Positions 1-8,712 of a stretch of DNA of 32,945 nt are shown one piece after another. The stretch's first letter is position 1, and each line of letters opens with the position of its first letter. The notes beneath the pieces are model-generated. The model worked only from the letters and a program-made list of their open reading frames with translations. It was not told the origin of the DNA and made no database searches. The position numbers and the translations under genes are program-made. The stretch lies in NCBI GenBank assembly GCA_004295005.1, contig SHNG01000195.1, positions 1-32,945 on the forward strand, written 5' to 3'. Source of the stretch: Gammaproteobacteria bacterium. GTDB taxonomy: Bacteria > Pseudomonadota > Gammaproteobacteria > Xanthomonadales > Rhodanobacteraceae.

Positions 1-65
1 TCCTGGCAATTCATCCGTTTCGGCGCCGCAGCCGAATGATGGTTTTAGCAATTCTGGAGGTTGAA

Positions 66-548
66 ATGATTCGCTTGATTTCGCTGTTTGCCGCAGGCCT
101 GCTGATGGCCGCCACCACCGCAATGGCAAAGAAGCCCGTTGAACAGATCATCGTCGTCGACACGCCGGAGAATTTTGCCATTCTGGTCGACAAGATCCGT
201 GCCGAAATGGCGCCAGGCAAACGCTTTGAATTCCTCAGCACCAACAACCGCAAGATCGTCGATCAGTCGCTTGACCTGATTGCCTCGATGCTCGCCGACG
301 ACGGTTCGGTTGATGCAATGGACAAGAATGAAAAGGTTCGAGTCACCAACGAACTGGAAAAGGTCAATGGCTTGTTGGCGCAGAATGCGGATGATCGCCT
401 GGTGTGCTCCTACGAGAACCCGATCGGTTCGCACATCCCGGTGAAGAAGTGCTACACCGCGCGCCAGCTCGAGAACAATCGTCGGGAAGGCCGGCGCCAG
501 CTCGACCAGGTCAATCGAAATTCGCGCACCAATGGCCGGTCAAACTGA
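66..548 (+). CDS. exported hypothetical protein
   Basis: I do not recognise a named family. The product is 160 residues. It begins with a clear Sec signal peptide (MIRLISLFAAGLLMAATTAMA, predicted cut before KKPVEQ) and is probably periplasmic. The mature part is charged and probably mostly helical. Near the C-terminus it has a Cys-containing stretch (LVCSYENPIGSHIPVKKCYT), whose two Cys could form a disulphide, followed by an Arg/Asn-rich tail. I chose the ATG at 66 rather than the in-frame ATG at 36 because GGAGG at 56-60 sits five bases before it and because the signal peptide then starts at residue 1. A perfect hairpin follows the stop codon. The gene appears monocistronic, and nothing nearby suggests its role. 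Confidence 0.75.
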   Translation: MIRLISLFAAGLLMAATTAMAKKPVEQIIVVDTPENFAILVDKIRAEMAPGKRFEFLSTNNRKIVDQSLDLIASMLADDGSVDAMDKNEKVRVTNELEKVNGLLAQNADDRLVCSYENPIGSHIPVKKCYTARQLENNRREGRRQLDQVNRNSRTNGRSN

Positions 549-577
549 AACTACATTTGATTACCTGAGCATCGATC

Positions 578-600
578 GGCAGTCGCATTTTGCGACTGCC
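578..600 (+). terminator. perfect hairpin after the first gene
   Basis: A perfect 10-bp stem (578-587 paired with 591-600) encloses a three-base TTT loop, 29 bases after the stop of the upstream gene. No T-tract follows on the + strand. It may therefore be a Rho-assisted terminator or an RNA-stabilising hairpin rather than a textbook intrinsic terminator. Confidence 0.5.
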
Positions 601-723
601 GTCTGGCGCCACGCTGCTTCGTGGTGCAATCGGAAATCCGCCAAGGCGCAACGCCCAACCCGTCACGGATTCAGTCCTTCATTTGCATGAGACTCCGCGC
701 TTTGCCTGCGGAGTTGGACATTC

Positions 724-2049
724 ATGCGACTGCTCCTTGCAACGATTCTCTTTCTGCCCGGCCTCGGCATGGCGGCAACCTATCCGGTCGGCCCCGGCGA
801 AACCTGGACCACGCTCAATGCGCTGTTCAGCGCGGTCAATCTCGGCCCTGACGATATCGTCGAAGTCGCCGGCGCAGTGACCTATCCCGGTGGCGTGGTC
901 GTGCCGGCCGAAGATGGTGGCAGCGCGGGCCACCCGGTGACCATCCGCGGCCTGCGCGTGGGCGGGCAGCGCCCTGTGATCAGCGGCGGCTCCAACACCG
1001 TCGAGTTTCGTCAGTCCGATCATCTGGTGTTCGAAGGCTTCGAAGTTCGCGGCGGCAGCGCGCGCTGCATCCTGCAGGGTGCGCATGATGTCACCGTGCG
1101 CGACAGCGTGATCCACGATTGCGCCGGCCACGGCATCCTCGGCACCGACCTCGAATCGGGTTCATTCACCCTGGAATACTCCGAGATCTACGATGCCGGC
1201 AATGGCACCAGCCAGCATCCGCTCTACATCCAGAGCGACGAGATCGCGCACTCGGGTTCAGTGTTTCGCATGCGCTACTGCTATGTACATGACGGCAATG
1301 GCGGCAACCTGCTGAAGAGCCGCCATGAGCGCAACGAAATCCACTACAACTGGTTTGAAGGCGCGGCTTACCACGAACTGGAGCTGATCGGTCCCGACGA
1401 GGAAACCCAGGCCCCTGGCTGGACACGCGATCTGGTACGCGAGGATTCCGACGTGGTTGGCAACGTGATCATCCACACCAATCCCGATTTCGGTTCCGTC
1501 GTGCGTGTGGGTGGCGATGGCAGTGGCCAGAGCAAGGGCAGGGTGCGCTTCGTCAACAACACCTTCATTCTTGCCTCGGGCGAGGATGCCACCGTGTTCC
1601 GCATCTATGACGGCATCCAATCGGTGGAGATGCACAACAACGTGATCGATGTGAGCGCTGGTGGCACGGCGCGCATCGAGCGTACCGTGGAAGCGGTGTG
1701 GACCAATGGCCGCCAGATCCACGGCAGCAACAACTGGATCGAAGCCGGCTCCAGTTTCGTGCCGGGAGCAGGCGAATGGAGCGCGACGCTGAGCGGCAGC
1801 AATCCCGGTTTCGCCAACGCCGCGGCATTCGATTTCACGCCGCTGAGTGGCAGCCCGCTTCGCAATGCCGGCAACAATGCGCCGGCCAGCGACGCCGGAT
1901 TTCCATTTCCGGGGCCAACCTTTCCACCGTCGTTTCATCCCCAGCGGGCATTGGTCCCAGTGGCCGTGGCGCGCGGTGCGGATGGATTCATCGACATTGG
2001 CGCCTTCGAAGCGCTTTCCGACCTCATCTTTGCCCACGGATTCGAATAA
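724..2049 (+). CDS. secreted right-handed beta-helix repeat protein with IFAHGFE tail
   Basis: A 441-residue exported protein. The signal peptide (residues 1-17) ends in GLGMA, cut before ATYPV. From about residue 60 to 350 it shows the spacing and Asn/Asp/Gly-rich turns of a right-handed parallel beta-helix (for example HLVFEGFEVRGGS, DVTVRDSVIHDCAGHGI, NVIIHTNPDFGSVVRVGG, SVEMHNNVIDVSAGG). This fold is found in pectate-lyase-like and other polysaccharide-acting proteins. I see no diagnostic catalytic triplet, so no substrate is assigned. The last residues are LIFAHGFE. This resembles a short tail (I/L-F-x-x-GF-D/E) that I recall at the end of many secreted Lysobacterales proteins; that comparison is from memory. 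The start is supported by GGAG at 710-713. Confidence 0.8.
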   Translation: MRLLLATILFLPGLGMAATYPVGPGETWTTLNALFSAVNLGPDDIVEVAGAVTYPGGVVVPAEDGGSAGHPVTIRGLRVGGQRPVISGGSNTVEFRQSDHLVFEGFEVRGGSARCILQGAHDVTVRDSVIHDCAGHGILGTDLESGSFTLEYSEIYDAGNGTSQHPLYIQSDEIAHSGSVFRMRYCYVHDGNGGNLLKSRHERNEIHYNWFEGAAYHELELIGPDEETQAPGWTRDLVREDSDVVGNVIIHTNPDFGSVVRVGGDGSGQSKGRVRFVNNTFILASGEDATVFRIYDGIQSVEMHNNVIDVSAGGTARIERTVEAVWTNGRQIHGSNNWIEAGSSFVPGAGEWSATLSGSNPGFANAAAFDFTPLSGSPLRNAGNNAPASDAGFPFPGPTFPPSFHPQRALVPVAVARGADGFIDIGAFEALSDLIFAHGFE

Positions 2050-2131
2050 CTGGGCCTGATTCGGCGCCACACACTCCGCGTGTTCTGATGTACGATGCGC
2101 TTCGTTGATTGGTTTTCCGACGAGGTAGGCC

Positions 2132-3799
2132 ATGTCTTCCGCTACGCACATCTTCCGCTTCGCAAGTGTTGCCGGTTTGCTCATGGGTGTCTGCGCTTGT
2201 GGAGGCGGAAGTTCCAATTCTTCCGCTCCTGATCCGGACGACAACGCGCCACCACCACCGCCACAGGTGGTTCTGGACCCACAGTACACGGCGACGGCGG
2301 CCACGCCTTTCGTGGGCGGTTGTGAGCGCGGCTCGCTTGGCGGAACGCGTTTTGCCAATGCCGAAGTGGAACCGCATTTCAGCGCCGATCCGAGCAATCC
2401 GCAGCGCTTCTATGGCGCCTGGCAGCAGGATCGCTGGTCAACCGGCGGAGCCAGCGGCGTGGCCATCGGCGTCAGCAGCGATGGCGGGCGAACCTGGAGC
2501 CTGCGCTATCCCGCCTTCTCGCGTTGCGCTGGAGGAAACGCAGCCAACGGCGGTGACTACGAGCGTGCGAGTGATCCCTGGGTGACGGTATCGCCGGACG
2601 GTGTTGCCCATGCCATCGTCATAGCGTTCAACGGAGCCGCCTTGGCACCGGGTTCGCTCAGTTCCGTGCTGGTCAGTCGCTCGCTGGATGCCGGCAACAC
2701 CTGGAGCACGCCAGCGACCCTGGTTCGCGAAGGCGGTGATGCGTTCCATGACAAGCAGACCATGACCGCCGATCCGTTTGACGCACGCTTCGTCTACGCG
2801 GTATGGGATCGAATCAGCAGTGCCAATACCGGACCCACCTGGTTCGCGCGCAGCGTGGATGGCGGTGCGAGTTGGGAACCGGCGCGTCCAATCTTTGATC
2901 CTGGCGTCAATCGGCAAACCCTCGGCAACATCATCGTGGTGCTGCCCAATGGCACCCTGGTCAATGTCTATTCGCAAATCGATGCGGTCGGCAACGGCAT
3001 CAGTGCCTACCTTGACCTGATCCGCTCCACCGACAACGGCTTGACTTGGTCAACACCCATCCGCATCAATCAGCAGCTCAGCGTGGGAACCGTCGATCCG
3101 GAAACCGGAGTGCGCGTGCGTGATGGATCGCTGGTGCCGAGCATTGCCGTGGAACCCGATGGCGGGCTGGTGGTCGCCTGGCAGGATTCGCGTTTCAGCC
3201 AGGGCGCGCGAGATGCCATCCTGGTCTCGCACTCCGAGGATGGCGGATTCACCTGGACTGCCCCGGTGCGCGCAAGTGCCGGAGCGAATGTGGCGGCCTT
3301 CCTGCCGGTGCTTCATGTGCGCAACGACGGCATGATCGGCATGACCTACTACGACCTGCGCGGCAACACCAATGACCGCAATTCGCTGCTGGCCAGCTTG
3401 TGGTTGACGCGCTCCACCGACGCCGTGACCTGGCGCGAATCCCAGGTTGCCGCTGCCTTTGATCTGGATACCGCGCCGCTTGCTGCCGCAGGCAACGCCA
3501 CCGGCTACTTCCTCGGTGACTATCATGGCCTGTCCAGTTCAGGCCTGGTGTTCATTCCGTTCTTTGCGCTGACCACGGCAAATGCGGCCAACCGCACCGA
3601 CATATTCGCTGCGCCGGCAATCTCGGCCACGCAAACGGCTGTGGCATTGGCGGCGGAAATCCGCACTCAACCCGAACCCAAGATCGAGCCTGAGCCTGTC
3701 CTGGAAATGACGCCCGAATGGTCGCATCGCATGTCCGAAAACATCGCCGGTGTGATGAAGATAAAGCGCCCGGGCAAACCACCCTTGCGTCGACGCTGA
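2132..3799 (+). CDS. Asp-box (BNR) sialidase-like lipoprotein
   Basis: A 555-residue probable lipoprotein. A hydrophobic leader ends in VCAC (acylated Cys at about residue 23), followed by a Gly/Ser/Pro-rich tether. Five Asp-box motifs (S-x-D-x-G-x-[TS]-W) lie near residues 115, 184, 241, 299 and 368, spaced about 55-70 residues apart, as expected for a six-bladed beta-propeller of the sialidase/BNR superfamily. Asp-boxes are structural. I could not confirm the Arg triad, Tyr and Glu of a true exo-sialidase, so neuraminidase activity is not claimed. The C-terminus is odd: after the propeller comes a Pro/Glu-rich linker and then a strongly basic end (KIKRPGKPPLRRR). The start has GAGG at 2122-2125, six bases upstream. 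No gene order links it to the downstream electron-transfer operon, which is on the other strand. Confidence 0.8.
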   Translation: MSSATHIFRFASVAGLLMGVCACGGGSSNSSAPDPDDNAPPPPPQVVLDPQYTATAATPFVGGCERGSLGGTRFANAEVEPHFSADPSNPQRFYGAWQQDRWSTGGASGVAIGVSSDGGRTWSLRYPAFSRCAGGNAANGGDYERASDPWVTVSPDGVAHAIVIAFNGAALAPGSLSSVLVSRSLDAGNTWSTPATLVREGGDAFHDKQTMTADPFDARFVYAVWDRISSANTGPTWFARSVDGGASWEPARPIFDPGVNRQTLGNIIVVLPNGTLVNVYSQIDAVGNGISAYLDLIRSTDNGLTWSTPIRINQQLSVGTVDPETGVRVRDGSLVPSIAVEPDGGLVVAWQDSRFSQGARDAILVSHSEDGGFTWTAPVRASAGANVAAFLPVLHVRNDGMIGMTYYDLRGNTNDRNSLLASLWLTRSTDAVTWRESQVAAAFDLDTAPLAAAGNATGYFLGDYHGLSSSGLVFIPFFALTTANAANRTDIFAAPAISATQTAVALAAEIRTQPEPKIEPEPVLEMTPEWSHRMSENIAGVMKIKRPGKPPLRRR

Positions 3800-3804
3800 T
3801 TCAA

Positions 3805-3831
3805 CCGCCGCCGACTCCACATCGGCGGCGG
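3805..3831. terminator. bidirectional hairpin between convergent genes
   Basis: A perfect GC-only-type 10-bp inverted repeat (3805-3814 with 3822-3831, 7-base loop) lies between the convergent stop codons at 3799 (+) and 3852 (-). It has no long T-tract on either side. Its symmetry and position suit it to ending transcription from both directions. Confidence 0.6.
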
Positions 3832-3851
3832 CGAACCCGGCCAAGTGCAGG

Positions 3852-4319
3852 TCAGTCGATCTCGAAGCTTTGCAGGCCCACCGGTACGGCCACGGTAATG
3901 GTGCCGAACATGCCGATGTTGGGCGCACCGTGCACTTCGCAGAAATAGTTGATGGTTTCCACCGTGGTCAGGGTGATCGTCGCCGACCAGTTGGCGGAAC
4001 TGGGCGCGCCATTGCCGCCACCCACACCATCGCAACCGTTGGCGCAGCGAAACTGCGTGGCACCCGAGTTGGATACCACATTGTGGAACCCGGGTGAGGC
4101 ACCGACATTCTGGAAGGTCACCGTGTCGCCGACCTGGGCGCTGGTAACCGCAGGGCTGGTATTCGAGCCGGCATCGGTGAAGGCATTGGACTGGCTGCCG
4201 GAGGAATTCACTCCAACGTTGATGATGTGATTGGTGCTTCCGGCCATGGCCGTCGTCGCCAATGCAAATGGCACAAGGCAGAGCAGCGAATTGCGAAACA
4301 AAGCGGTTGTTGCAGGCAT
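3852..4319 (-). CDS. periplasmic cupredoxin (plastocyanin/azurin-like copper protein)
   Basis: A 155-residue blue-copper protein. The signal peptide ends ATTAMA, cut before GSTNH at about residue 26. The mature domain has the cupredoxin layout: AQVGDTVTFQN early, His79 in PGFHNVV, then Cys127 and His130 in YFCEVH, and Met137 in IGMFGTITV. These are the expected four type-1 copper ligands. The His-Met spacing is six residues, longer than the four of plastocyanin. Cys92 and Cys96 may form an extra disulphide. The start is set by AAGGA six bases upstream (4326-4330). The gene is last in the operon, 38 bases after the diheme cytochrome gene, so it probably shuttles single electrons in the periplasm to or from that cytochrome or the decaheme protein. 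Confidence 0.88.
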   Translation of the reverse strand: MPATTALFRNSLLCLVPFALATTAMAGSTNHIINVGVNSSGSQSNAFTDAGSNTSPAVTSAQVGDTVTFQNVGASPGFHNVVSNSGATQFRCANGCDGVGGGNGAPSSANWSATITLTTVETINYFCEVHGAPNIGMFGTITVAVPVGLQSFEID

Positions 4320-4357
4320 GAGAATTCCTTGATTGGGTTCATGTTGGGTTGTGACAC

Positions 4358-5059
4358 TCACATCGAGTCCCCCGATTCGATCCATTGGGCGAGTGCCTCG
4401 ATGGAGGCATCGTCCAGATTTGCGGCAGCGCCGTTCATCATTCGTGCGCTGCTGGTCAGCGTGTGGCTTCCATCGCGATACGCCTTGAGTCGCTGAATCA
4501 CGAAGTCGGCGTGTTGTCCACGCAGGACTGGAACCAGGCGCCAGCGAATGGCTTTCGCGGCCAACGGATGCCCTTCGGCGTTGCGTCCGTGGCAGCCCTG
4601 GCAGGGCGGAATGCCGCGCGTGGCATCGCCTTCGTTCCAGATGCGGGCGCCTTCGGAGGCATGTGCAGCCGCGCCGTTTGCGGAATCGGAATGATCCGCT
4701 GGCGGCAGCGATGCATACCAAGCGGAAAAATTGCGCAGCTCGGCATCATCCAGATCGGCGAGCAACGCTGTCATCGGCGAATCGGCGCGCGCCTCCTGCT
4801 GGATCGTACGCATTCGCCAATACAGGTATTCGGCATGCTGGCCAGCCAGGTTGGGAAACAGCCCGACCACGGAGATGCCGTTCTGCATGTGGCAGGCCGC
4901 GCACGTCGCCGAACCGGCCTTGCCGGCGGCCGGATCGCCTTGCAGCGCGGGGATGCTGCGCAAGTCCATGAAGGTGTCCGAATCCGCACGTGCCCAAGGG
5001 CAGGCAAGCAGGCCCAGACCAACGAGGCTGAATGCGGCGGCAAGCATGGAGTTCTTCAT
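4358..5059 (-). CDS. diheme c-type cytochrome (c4-like)
   Basis: A 233-residue exported protein with two class-I cytochrome c domains in tandem. The haem motifs are CAACH at residues 53-57 and CQGCH at 153-157. Candidate distal Met ligands are Met96 in DSPMTALLADL and Met207/208 in SARMMNG. The repeated GLFPNLAGQHAEYL and VPVLRGQHADFV segments are typical of cytochrome c4. The signal peptide ends before DSDTF. In other bacteria c4 proteins carry electrons in the periplasm between donor complexes and terminal oxidases. Here the gene starts 11 bases after the outer-membrane barrel gene and precedes a cupredoxin, so a role as electron carrier for the decaheme/barrel conduit is inferred. Confidence 0.88.
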   Translation of the reverse strand: MKNSMLAAAFSLVGLGLLACPWARADSDTFMDLRSIPALQGDPAAGKAGSATCAACHMQNGISVVGLFPNLAGQHAEYLYWRMRTIQQEARADSPMTALLADLDDAELRNFSAWYASLPPADHSDSANGAAAHASEGARIWNEGDATRGIPPCQGCHGRNAEGHPLAAKAIRWRLVPVLRGQHADFVIQRLKAYRDGSHTLTSSARMMNGAAANLDDASIEALAQWIESGDSM

Positions 5060-5070
5060 CGCCGCACTCC

Positions 5071-7629
5071 TTACAGTCGAACCTGCAACAGCATGCCGAG
5101 CAGGTTGTTTCGATAGCCGCGCGGCCCGCCGTCGGTATAGACGCGATGCTCGATCACGCGGGTCTCGTCCATGCCGGCGTAATGCCAGTCCTCGAAGCGA
5201 CCGCGCGCCCAGGTGTCGAACACACGCAGCGACAGGCGCTCACCCAGTGGTACGCGCAATCCCATCGAGATCGCGTTGACGCGATACCGGGTATCCGGAA
5301 AGGCGTTGCCGGGCACGCTGCTGCCATCGGAAAAGTAGGCGAGGGCGGAGGGTGAGGCAAACGCATAATTGTTGCTGCCACGGGCATTGACCCAGGTCCA
5401 GTTGCCATCCCAGGCCACGCGCTTGAGGCTTGCCTTGAAGCTGGCCCCGGCATAGGCATTGCGCTGGCGGTCGCGGTCCGACCACACGGCATCCAGCGGA
5501 TAGGTTGGCCCCCCCAGGCTGGGGTCGGGGTCCAGTGCCTGATCGTTCACGTTGGCCAGTTCAAGCGTGGAAAAATCGCGACCGAAGTACGCGCTGGCCA
5601 TGAAGCGGGGATTGGGCTGCCAGTCCCACTGCACGGTTCCGCCGTGGGTGTCGTAACTCTGCCGGCCGAGGCTTGCGTCATAGTCGTTGCGCATTCCGTT
5701 CAGTGATGCGCCGAGGGTCATGTCATCACCCAAGGCGATCGTGGCGATGAGGCTGAACTTGTCTTCATCGCGGCTGGCCAGGTCGAACTTCCGCAAGGCA
5801 TCCACGGTATGCGCAGGCACGCCGCCTTCGGGTTCGACGAAGCCGGGCAGGGAGCTGGAAAAGGTGAATTCGTACGGGTCGTAGTTGTAGCGATCACCAC
5901 TCTGGCGAAGGTGCGAGAGCTTGGCGCGCAGGGTCAGCCAGTCCAGCGCACGGTTTGTCCAGTTGAGCGAGATGCGACGGAAATCGACCTGCTCGCGCTC
6001 GCGGTTGCCCGGCTCGAATCGATTGACGACGAGATCAGCCCCGATGCTGTTGCCTTCGCTGATGCGCCAGTCGGCACCCAGAGTGGCTTCCGTGGTTTGC
6101 AGGTCGAGTGGAAGATTGCGGATGCGGGTCAGGTTGGACGCACCGGCGCCCGGATACCAGAAGCCCACCTCGCCCGGCACCACGCTGCCTTGCGCGCCGT
6201 TTTCGGACACGTAACCGTACGCGCCGTTGAGCGGATTGAAGGCCAGCCAACTGCCGCGATAGTCCTCGCGGTTGAAGCGCAGGCCGGCACGCACGCTGAG
6301 CGACTCCAGCGGGTGCAGCACGATGCGTCCATCCACAAGGCTGGTGTCAATGCGCATGTCGGCGCGCGTACGCGGCAATGCCGCGTTGCTGTTCCACTGC
6401 GAACAATCGAACAGGAAGGGATTTTGCGGGCCAAGTTGCAGGCTGCCGCCGAGTCCGATGCCGAATACGCCCTGGCAATCGATGGGTGCAATCAGGGAAT
6501 CATCCTGGCTCATGCGCCCGAGCGAGGCAGTCAGTGAAAATTCGCCAGCATTGCCCAGCTTGCGCGTGATCGCCGCCTTGATGTTGTGGTAGTCGTTGTC
6601 CGGTTCGGTGGCAAACTGGCCGCGCTGCAGCGGCGCGGAAACCGCACCGGGAATCACCGGCGACAGCGCGTAGGGCATCTCGTAGTCGAAGCGCGTGTAG
6701 CGATCACGGTAGAACGAACCGGAATAGGCGAAGTCCAATCGCCATTTCGACCCGGCATAGCGCAGGCCGGTGTTGAGATTGACCGTGGCATCATCCACCG
6801 GGCGCAGGGTTTCCAGGATTCCGCCGTTGTCGGGAAATGGGAAGTTGAAGAACATGGCGCCACCGAAAGGGCGCGCACCCTTGCGCTGCTCGTTGCTCAC
6901 GTCCGCATGGGCTGACCAGCGCGGATCGAGGTAGATGCTGAAGCCCAGGCCCTGCTTGGAGCGGTTGACGGAAATCTGGCGTTCGATGGCCGCCCGTGAT
7001 GCCGCGCCCACCTGCCCGGATGTGCTCGCACCGGCTTGCAGCGGATCAACCAGGGTCAGGTGGTTGGAGCCGACGCCGTTCCATATCGAGCGCACGCTGT
7101 CGGACAGTGCATTGGGAAGCTCGCGCAGGAAAGCGTGCACCTTGTAGCTGCCGGCGCGCCCGAACATGGCGTCGAAGTAGGCATCGTCATCGCTGATGCG
7201 ACTGGCGCGCAGCGAGGCGTAGCTGCCATCGCGCGGGCGCAGGAATTCAAGCTGCAGGAGGCCGAGGATGAAACCGTCCTCCCAGTCGGCATAGCGGTTC
7301 CACAGCGCGTTGTCTTCATCGCCACTCACGCCAACGAAACCGATGTCCAGCGAGCCACTGAACAGCCACTCGCCCAGTTTGGTTTGTTCGGGGCTGGCAG
7401 CCGGGCACAGGTACAGGTTGCCACTGGGTGAACGCCGCTGCCGTGGGCTCAGCCAACTGGTGCCGCGCGGATCGAGCGGCCGTGAATCCGCGCCACCGCG
7501 CGGATCAAGAACATTGCCGCGCCACATGTCGACGCCGATGCCGGAATCGGCGTGCGCGATGTTTCCCGCCAGCAAGAGCAGGCCGCCAAGCGGGGCGAGC
7601 AGAACACGATGGCCAGATTGCCTGTGCAT
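5071..7629 (-). CDS. MtrB/PioB-family outer-membrane beta-barrel
   Basis: An 852-residue outer-membrane protein. A signal peptide (cut after AHA, about residue 27) is followed by a long run of alternating hydrophobic/polar strands rich in Tyr, Trp and Arg. The very end (GYRNNLLGMLLQVRL) is a barrel-type terminal strand. Segments such as FSGSLDIGFVGVSGDEDNA and repeated YDTHG/YRVNAISMGLRVPLGE strands match the MtrB/PioB family, whose members sheathe a periplasmic decaheme cytochrome across the outer membrane. Length is near PioB and longer than Shewanella MtrB. I see no N-terminal CxxC pair as in metal-reducing MtrB; the N-terminal region has a single Cys at about residue 75. It starts 15 bases after the decaheme gene, the standard arrangement for a porin-cytochrome pair. 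Confidence 0.88.
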   Translation of the reverse strand: MHRQSGHRVLLAPLGGLLLLAGNIAHADSGIGVDMWRGNVLDPRGGADSRPLDPRGTSWLSPRQRRSPSGNLYLCPAASPEQTKLGEWLFSGSLDIGFVGVSGDEDNALWNRYADWEDGFILGLLQLEFLRPRDGSYASLRASRISDDDAYFDAMFGRAGSYKVHAFLRELPNALSDSVRSIWNGVGSNHLTLVDPLQAGASTSGQVGAASRAAIERQISVNRSKQGLGFSIYLDPRWSAHADVSNEQRKGARPFGGAMFFNFPFPDNGGILETLRPVDDATVNLNTGLRYAGSKWRLDFAYSGSFYRDRYTRFDYEMPYALSPVIPGAVSAPLQRGQFATEPDNDYHNIKAAITRKLGNAGEFSLTASLGRMSQDDSLIAPIDCQGVFGIGLGGSLQLGPQNPFLFDCSQWNSNAALPRTRADMRIDTSLVDGRIVLHPLESLSVRAGLRFNREDYRGSWLAFNPLNGAYGYVSENGAQGSVVPGEVGFWYPGAGASNLTRIRNLPLDLQTTEATLGADWRISEGNSIGADLVVNRFEPGNREREQVDFRRISLNWTNRALDWLTLRAKLSHLRQSGDRYNYDPYEFTFSSSLPGFVEPEGGVPAHTVDALRKFDLASRDEDKFSLIATIALGDDMTLGASLNGMRNDYDASLGRQSYDTHGGTVQWDWQPNPRFMASAYFGRDFSTLELANVNDQALDPDPSLGGPTYPLDAVWSDRDRQRNAYAGASFKASLKRVAWDGNWTWVNARGSNNYAFASPSALAYFSDGSSVPGNAFPDTRYRVNAISMGLRVPLGERLSLRVFDTWARGRFEDWHYAGMDETRVIEHRVYTDGGPRGYRNNLLGMLLQVRL

Positions 7630-7644
7630 GCGGTCTCTCCTTCC

Positions 7645-8712
7645 CTATTCGTGGAAGCGCGGCCCGGAAGGCGCGTTGGAACCGTGGATGTTGGCGTGAC
7701 AGGTGATGCAGGCGCGTCCGATCAGGCGTTCGTCCGGATGCGCTCCGCTGATCAGGGATTGCGGGGTCTGCAAGTCGTTGGGATGGCGCGTACTGCTGTG
7801 GCATTGCTGGCACAGGAACGGCAGCGGCGTTACCAACAGGGCGTGCTGGTTGGAGCCGTGCGGGGTGTGGCAATTGAGGCAGTTCTCGCGCACCGGAGCA
7901 TGCTCGAAGAGGAATGGCCCACGCTTTTCCGCATGACACTGATAGCAGGTTTCGTTGACGGTATTGGTTTTCAGCAGCGGGCTGGTGGTCGAGCCGTGCG
8001 GGTTGTGGCAATCCACGCAGCTCATCTGGCCTTCCGGCAAGGGCATGTGCGAGCGGCGGTGGAATTGCACCAGCACATCCTTGTGGCATTGCGCGCAGGT
8101 GTCGTTGATCGAGCTGCGCGCAAGCAGGCCTTCGCCGGAGAACTTCGCCATCGGGTTGTGGCAGTCGCTGCACGACAACTGGTTGCGTTGGTGCACCGAG
8201 CCGCTCCAGTGATCGCGCGGGCCCCCTTCATGGCAGGCCAGGCAGGTCGCGGTCTGCACGGCAATGGGTGTGCCCGAGGTTTTCGTGAATCCGATGATCA
8301 GGCCCTGGCTGGTCGGATCCTGTGCGTGCAGGGAACCTGCGCCGTGGCAGGTTTCGCAAACCGGTATCGATGCATCGGTCTTGCTGGCTGCGTGCAGTCC
8401 GAGGGCGTGGAAGGTGTGGGTGAAGTGATCGCTTTCCAGTTGATGGCAGGCAATGCACATGCGCTCGCCAACCGGCGTGGCGCCGGCGGCGGCAGGATTC
8501 ACCGCGACGCGGGCATTGGCAAACCCGGCAGCAGGTGAATCAGCCGGCGAGGTCGCTTGTGCGCGGGATGTCGCGGGAAGGAAATGGGCCAGATCCAGTG
8601 CGGCGGTTTGTGCTCCGGCCTGGCCACAAGCAAGCAACATCGCCAGCGCACTCCACAACAGCAGAAGGGTGCGTTGTGTCAGTCCGCGGGTCGCGCTGTT
8701 AGCCGCGCTCAT
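7645..8712 (-). CDS. DmsE/MtrA-type periplasmic decaheme c-type cytochrome
   Basis: A 355-residue exported cytochrome with exactly ten CxxCH motifs, starting near residues 86, 119, 157, 181, 206, 232, 256, 278, 301 and 335. Motifs four to eight lie about 22-26 residues apart, with intervening His residues (for example FHRRSHMP and NPHG) able to act as distal ligands. This is the layout of the MtrA/PioA/MtoA/DmsE family. The signal peptide (TLLLLWSALAMLLACGQAGA) precedes about 50 residues without haem. The gene overlaps the end of the S8 protease gene by 14 bases and is directly followed by the MtrB/PioB barrel gene. It very probably forms the haem wire inside that barrel. The direction of electron flow cannot be read from sequence. 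No DMSO reductase subunits are present, which argues against a strict DmsE role. Confidence 0.92.
   Translation of the reverse strand: MSAANSATRGLTQRTLLLLWSALAMLLACGQAGAQTAALDLAHFLPATSRAQATSPADSPAAGFANARVAVNPAAAGATPVGERMCIACHQLESDHFTHTFHALGLHAASKTDASIPVCETCHGAGSLHAQDPTSQGLIIGFTKTSGTPIAVQTATCLACHEGGPRDHWSGSVHQRNQLSCSDCHNPMAKFSGEGLLARSSINDTCAQCHKDVLVQFHRRSHMPLPEGQMSCVDCHNPHGSTTSPLLKTNTVNETCYQCHAEKRGPFLFEHAPVRENCLNCHTPHGSNQHALLVTPLPFLCQQCHSSTRHPNDLQTPQSLISGAHPDERLIGRACITCHANIHGSNAPSGPRFHE

Noticed and set aside
2132-3799. Calling the Asp-box lipoprotein a true sialidase
   Set aside because: Asp-boxes are structural, and the catalytic Arg triad, Tyr and Glu could not be confirmed.
5809-6537. A + strand open frame inside the MtrB/PioB barrel gene
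   Set aside because: Antisense shadow; the - strand frame is continuous over 852 codons with barrel features.
7645-8712. Assigning the decaheme protein strictly to DMSO respiration (DmsE)
   Set aside because: No DmsAB-type reductase or its chaperone is in the operon; the neighbours are general electron carriers.
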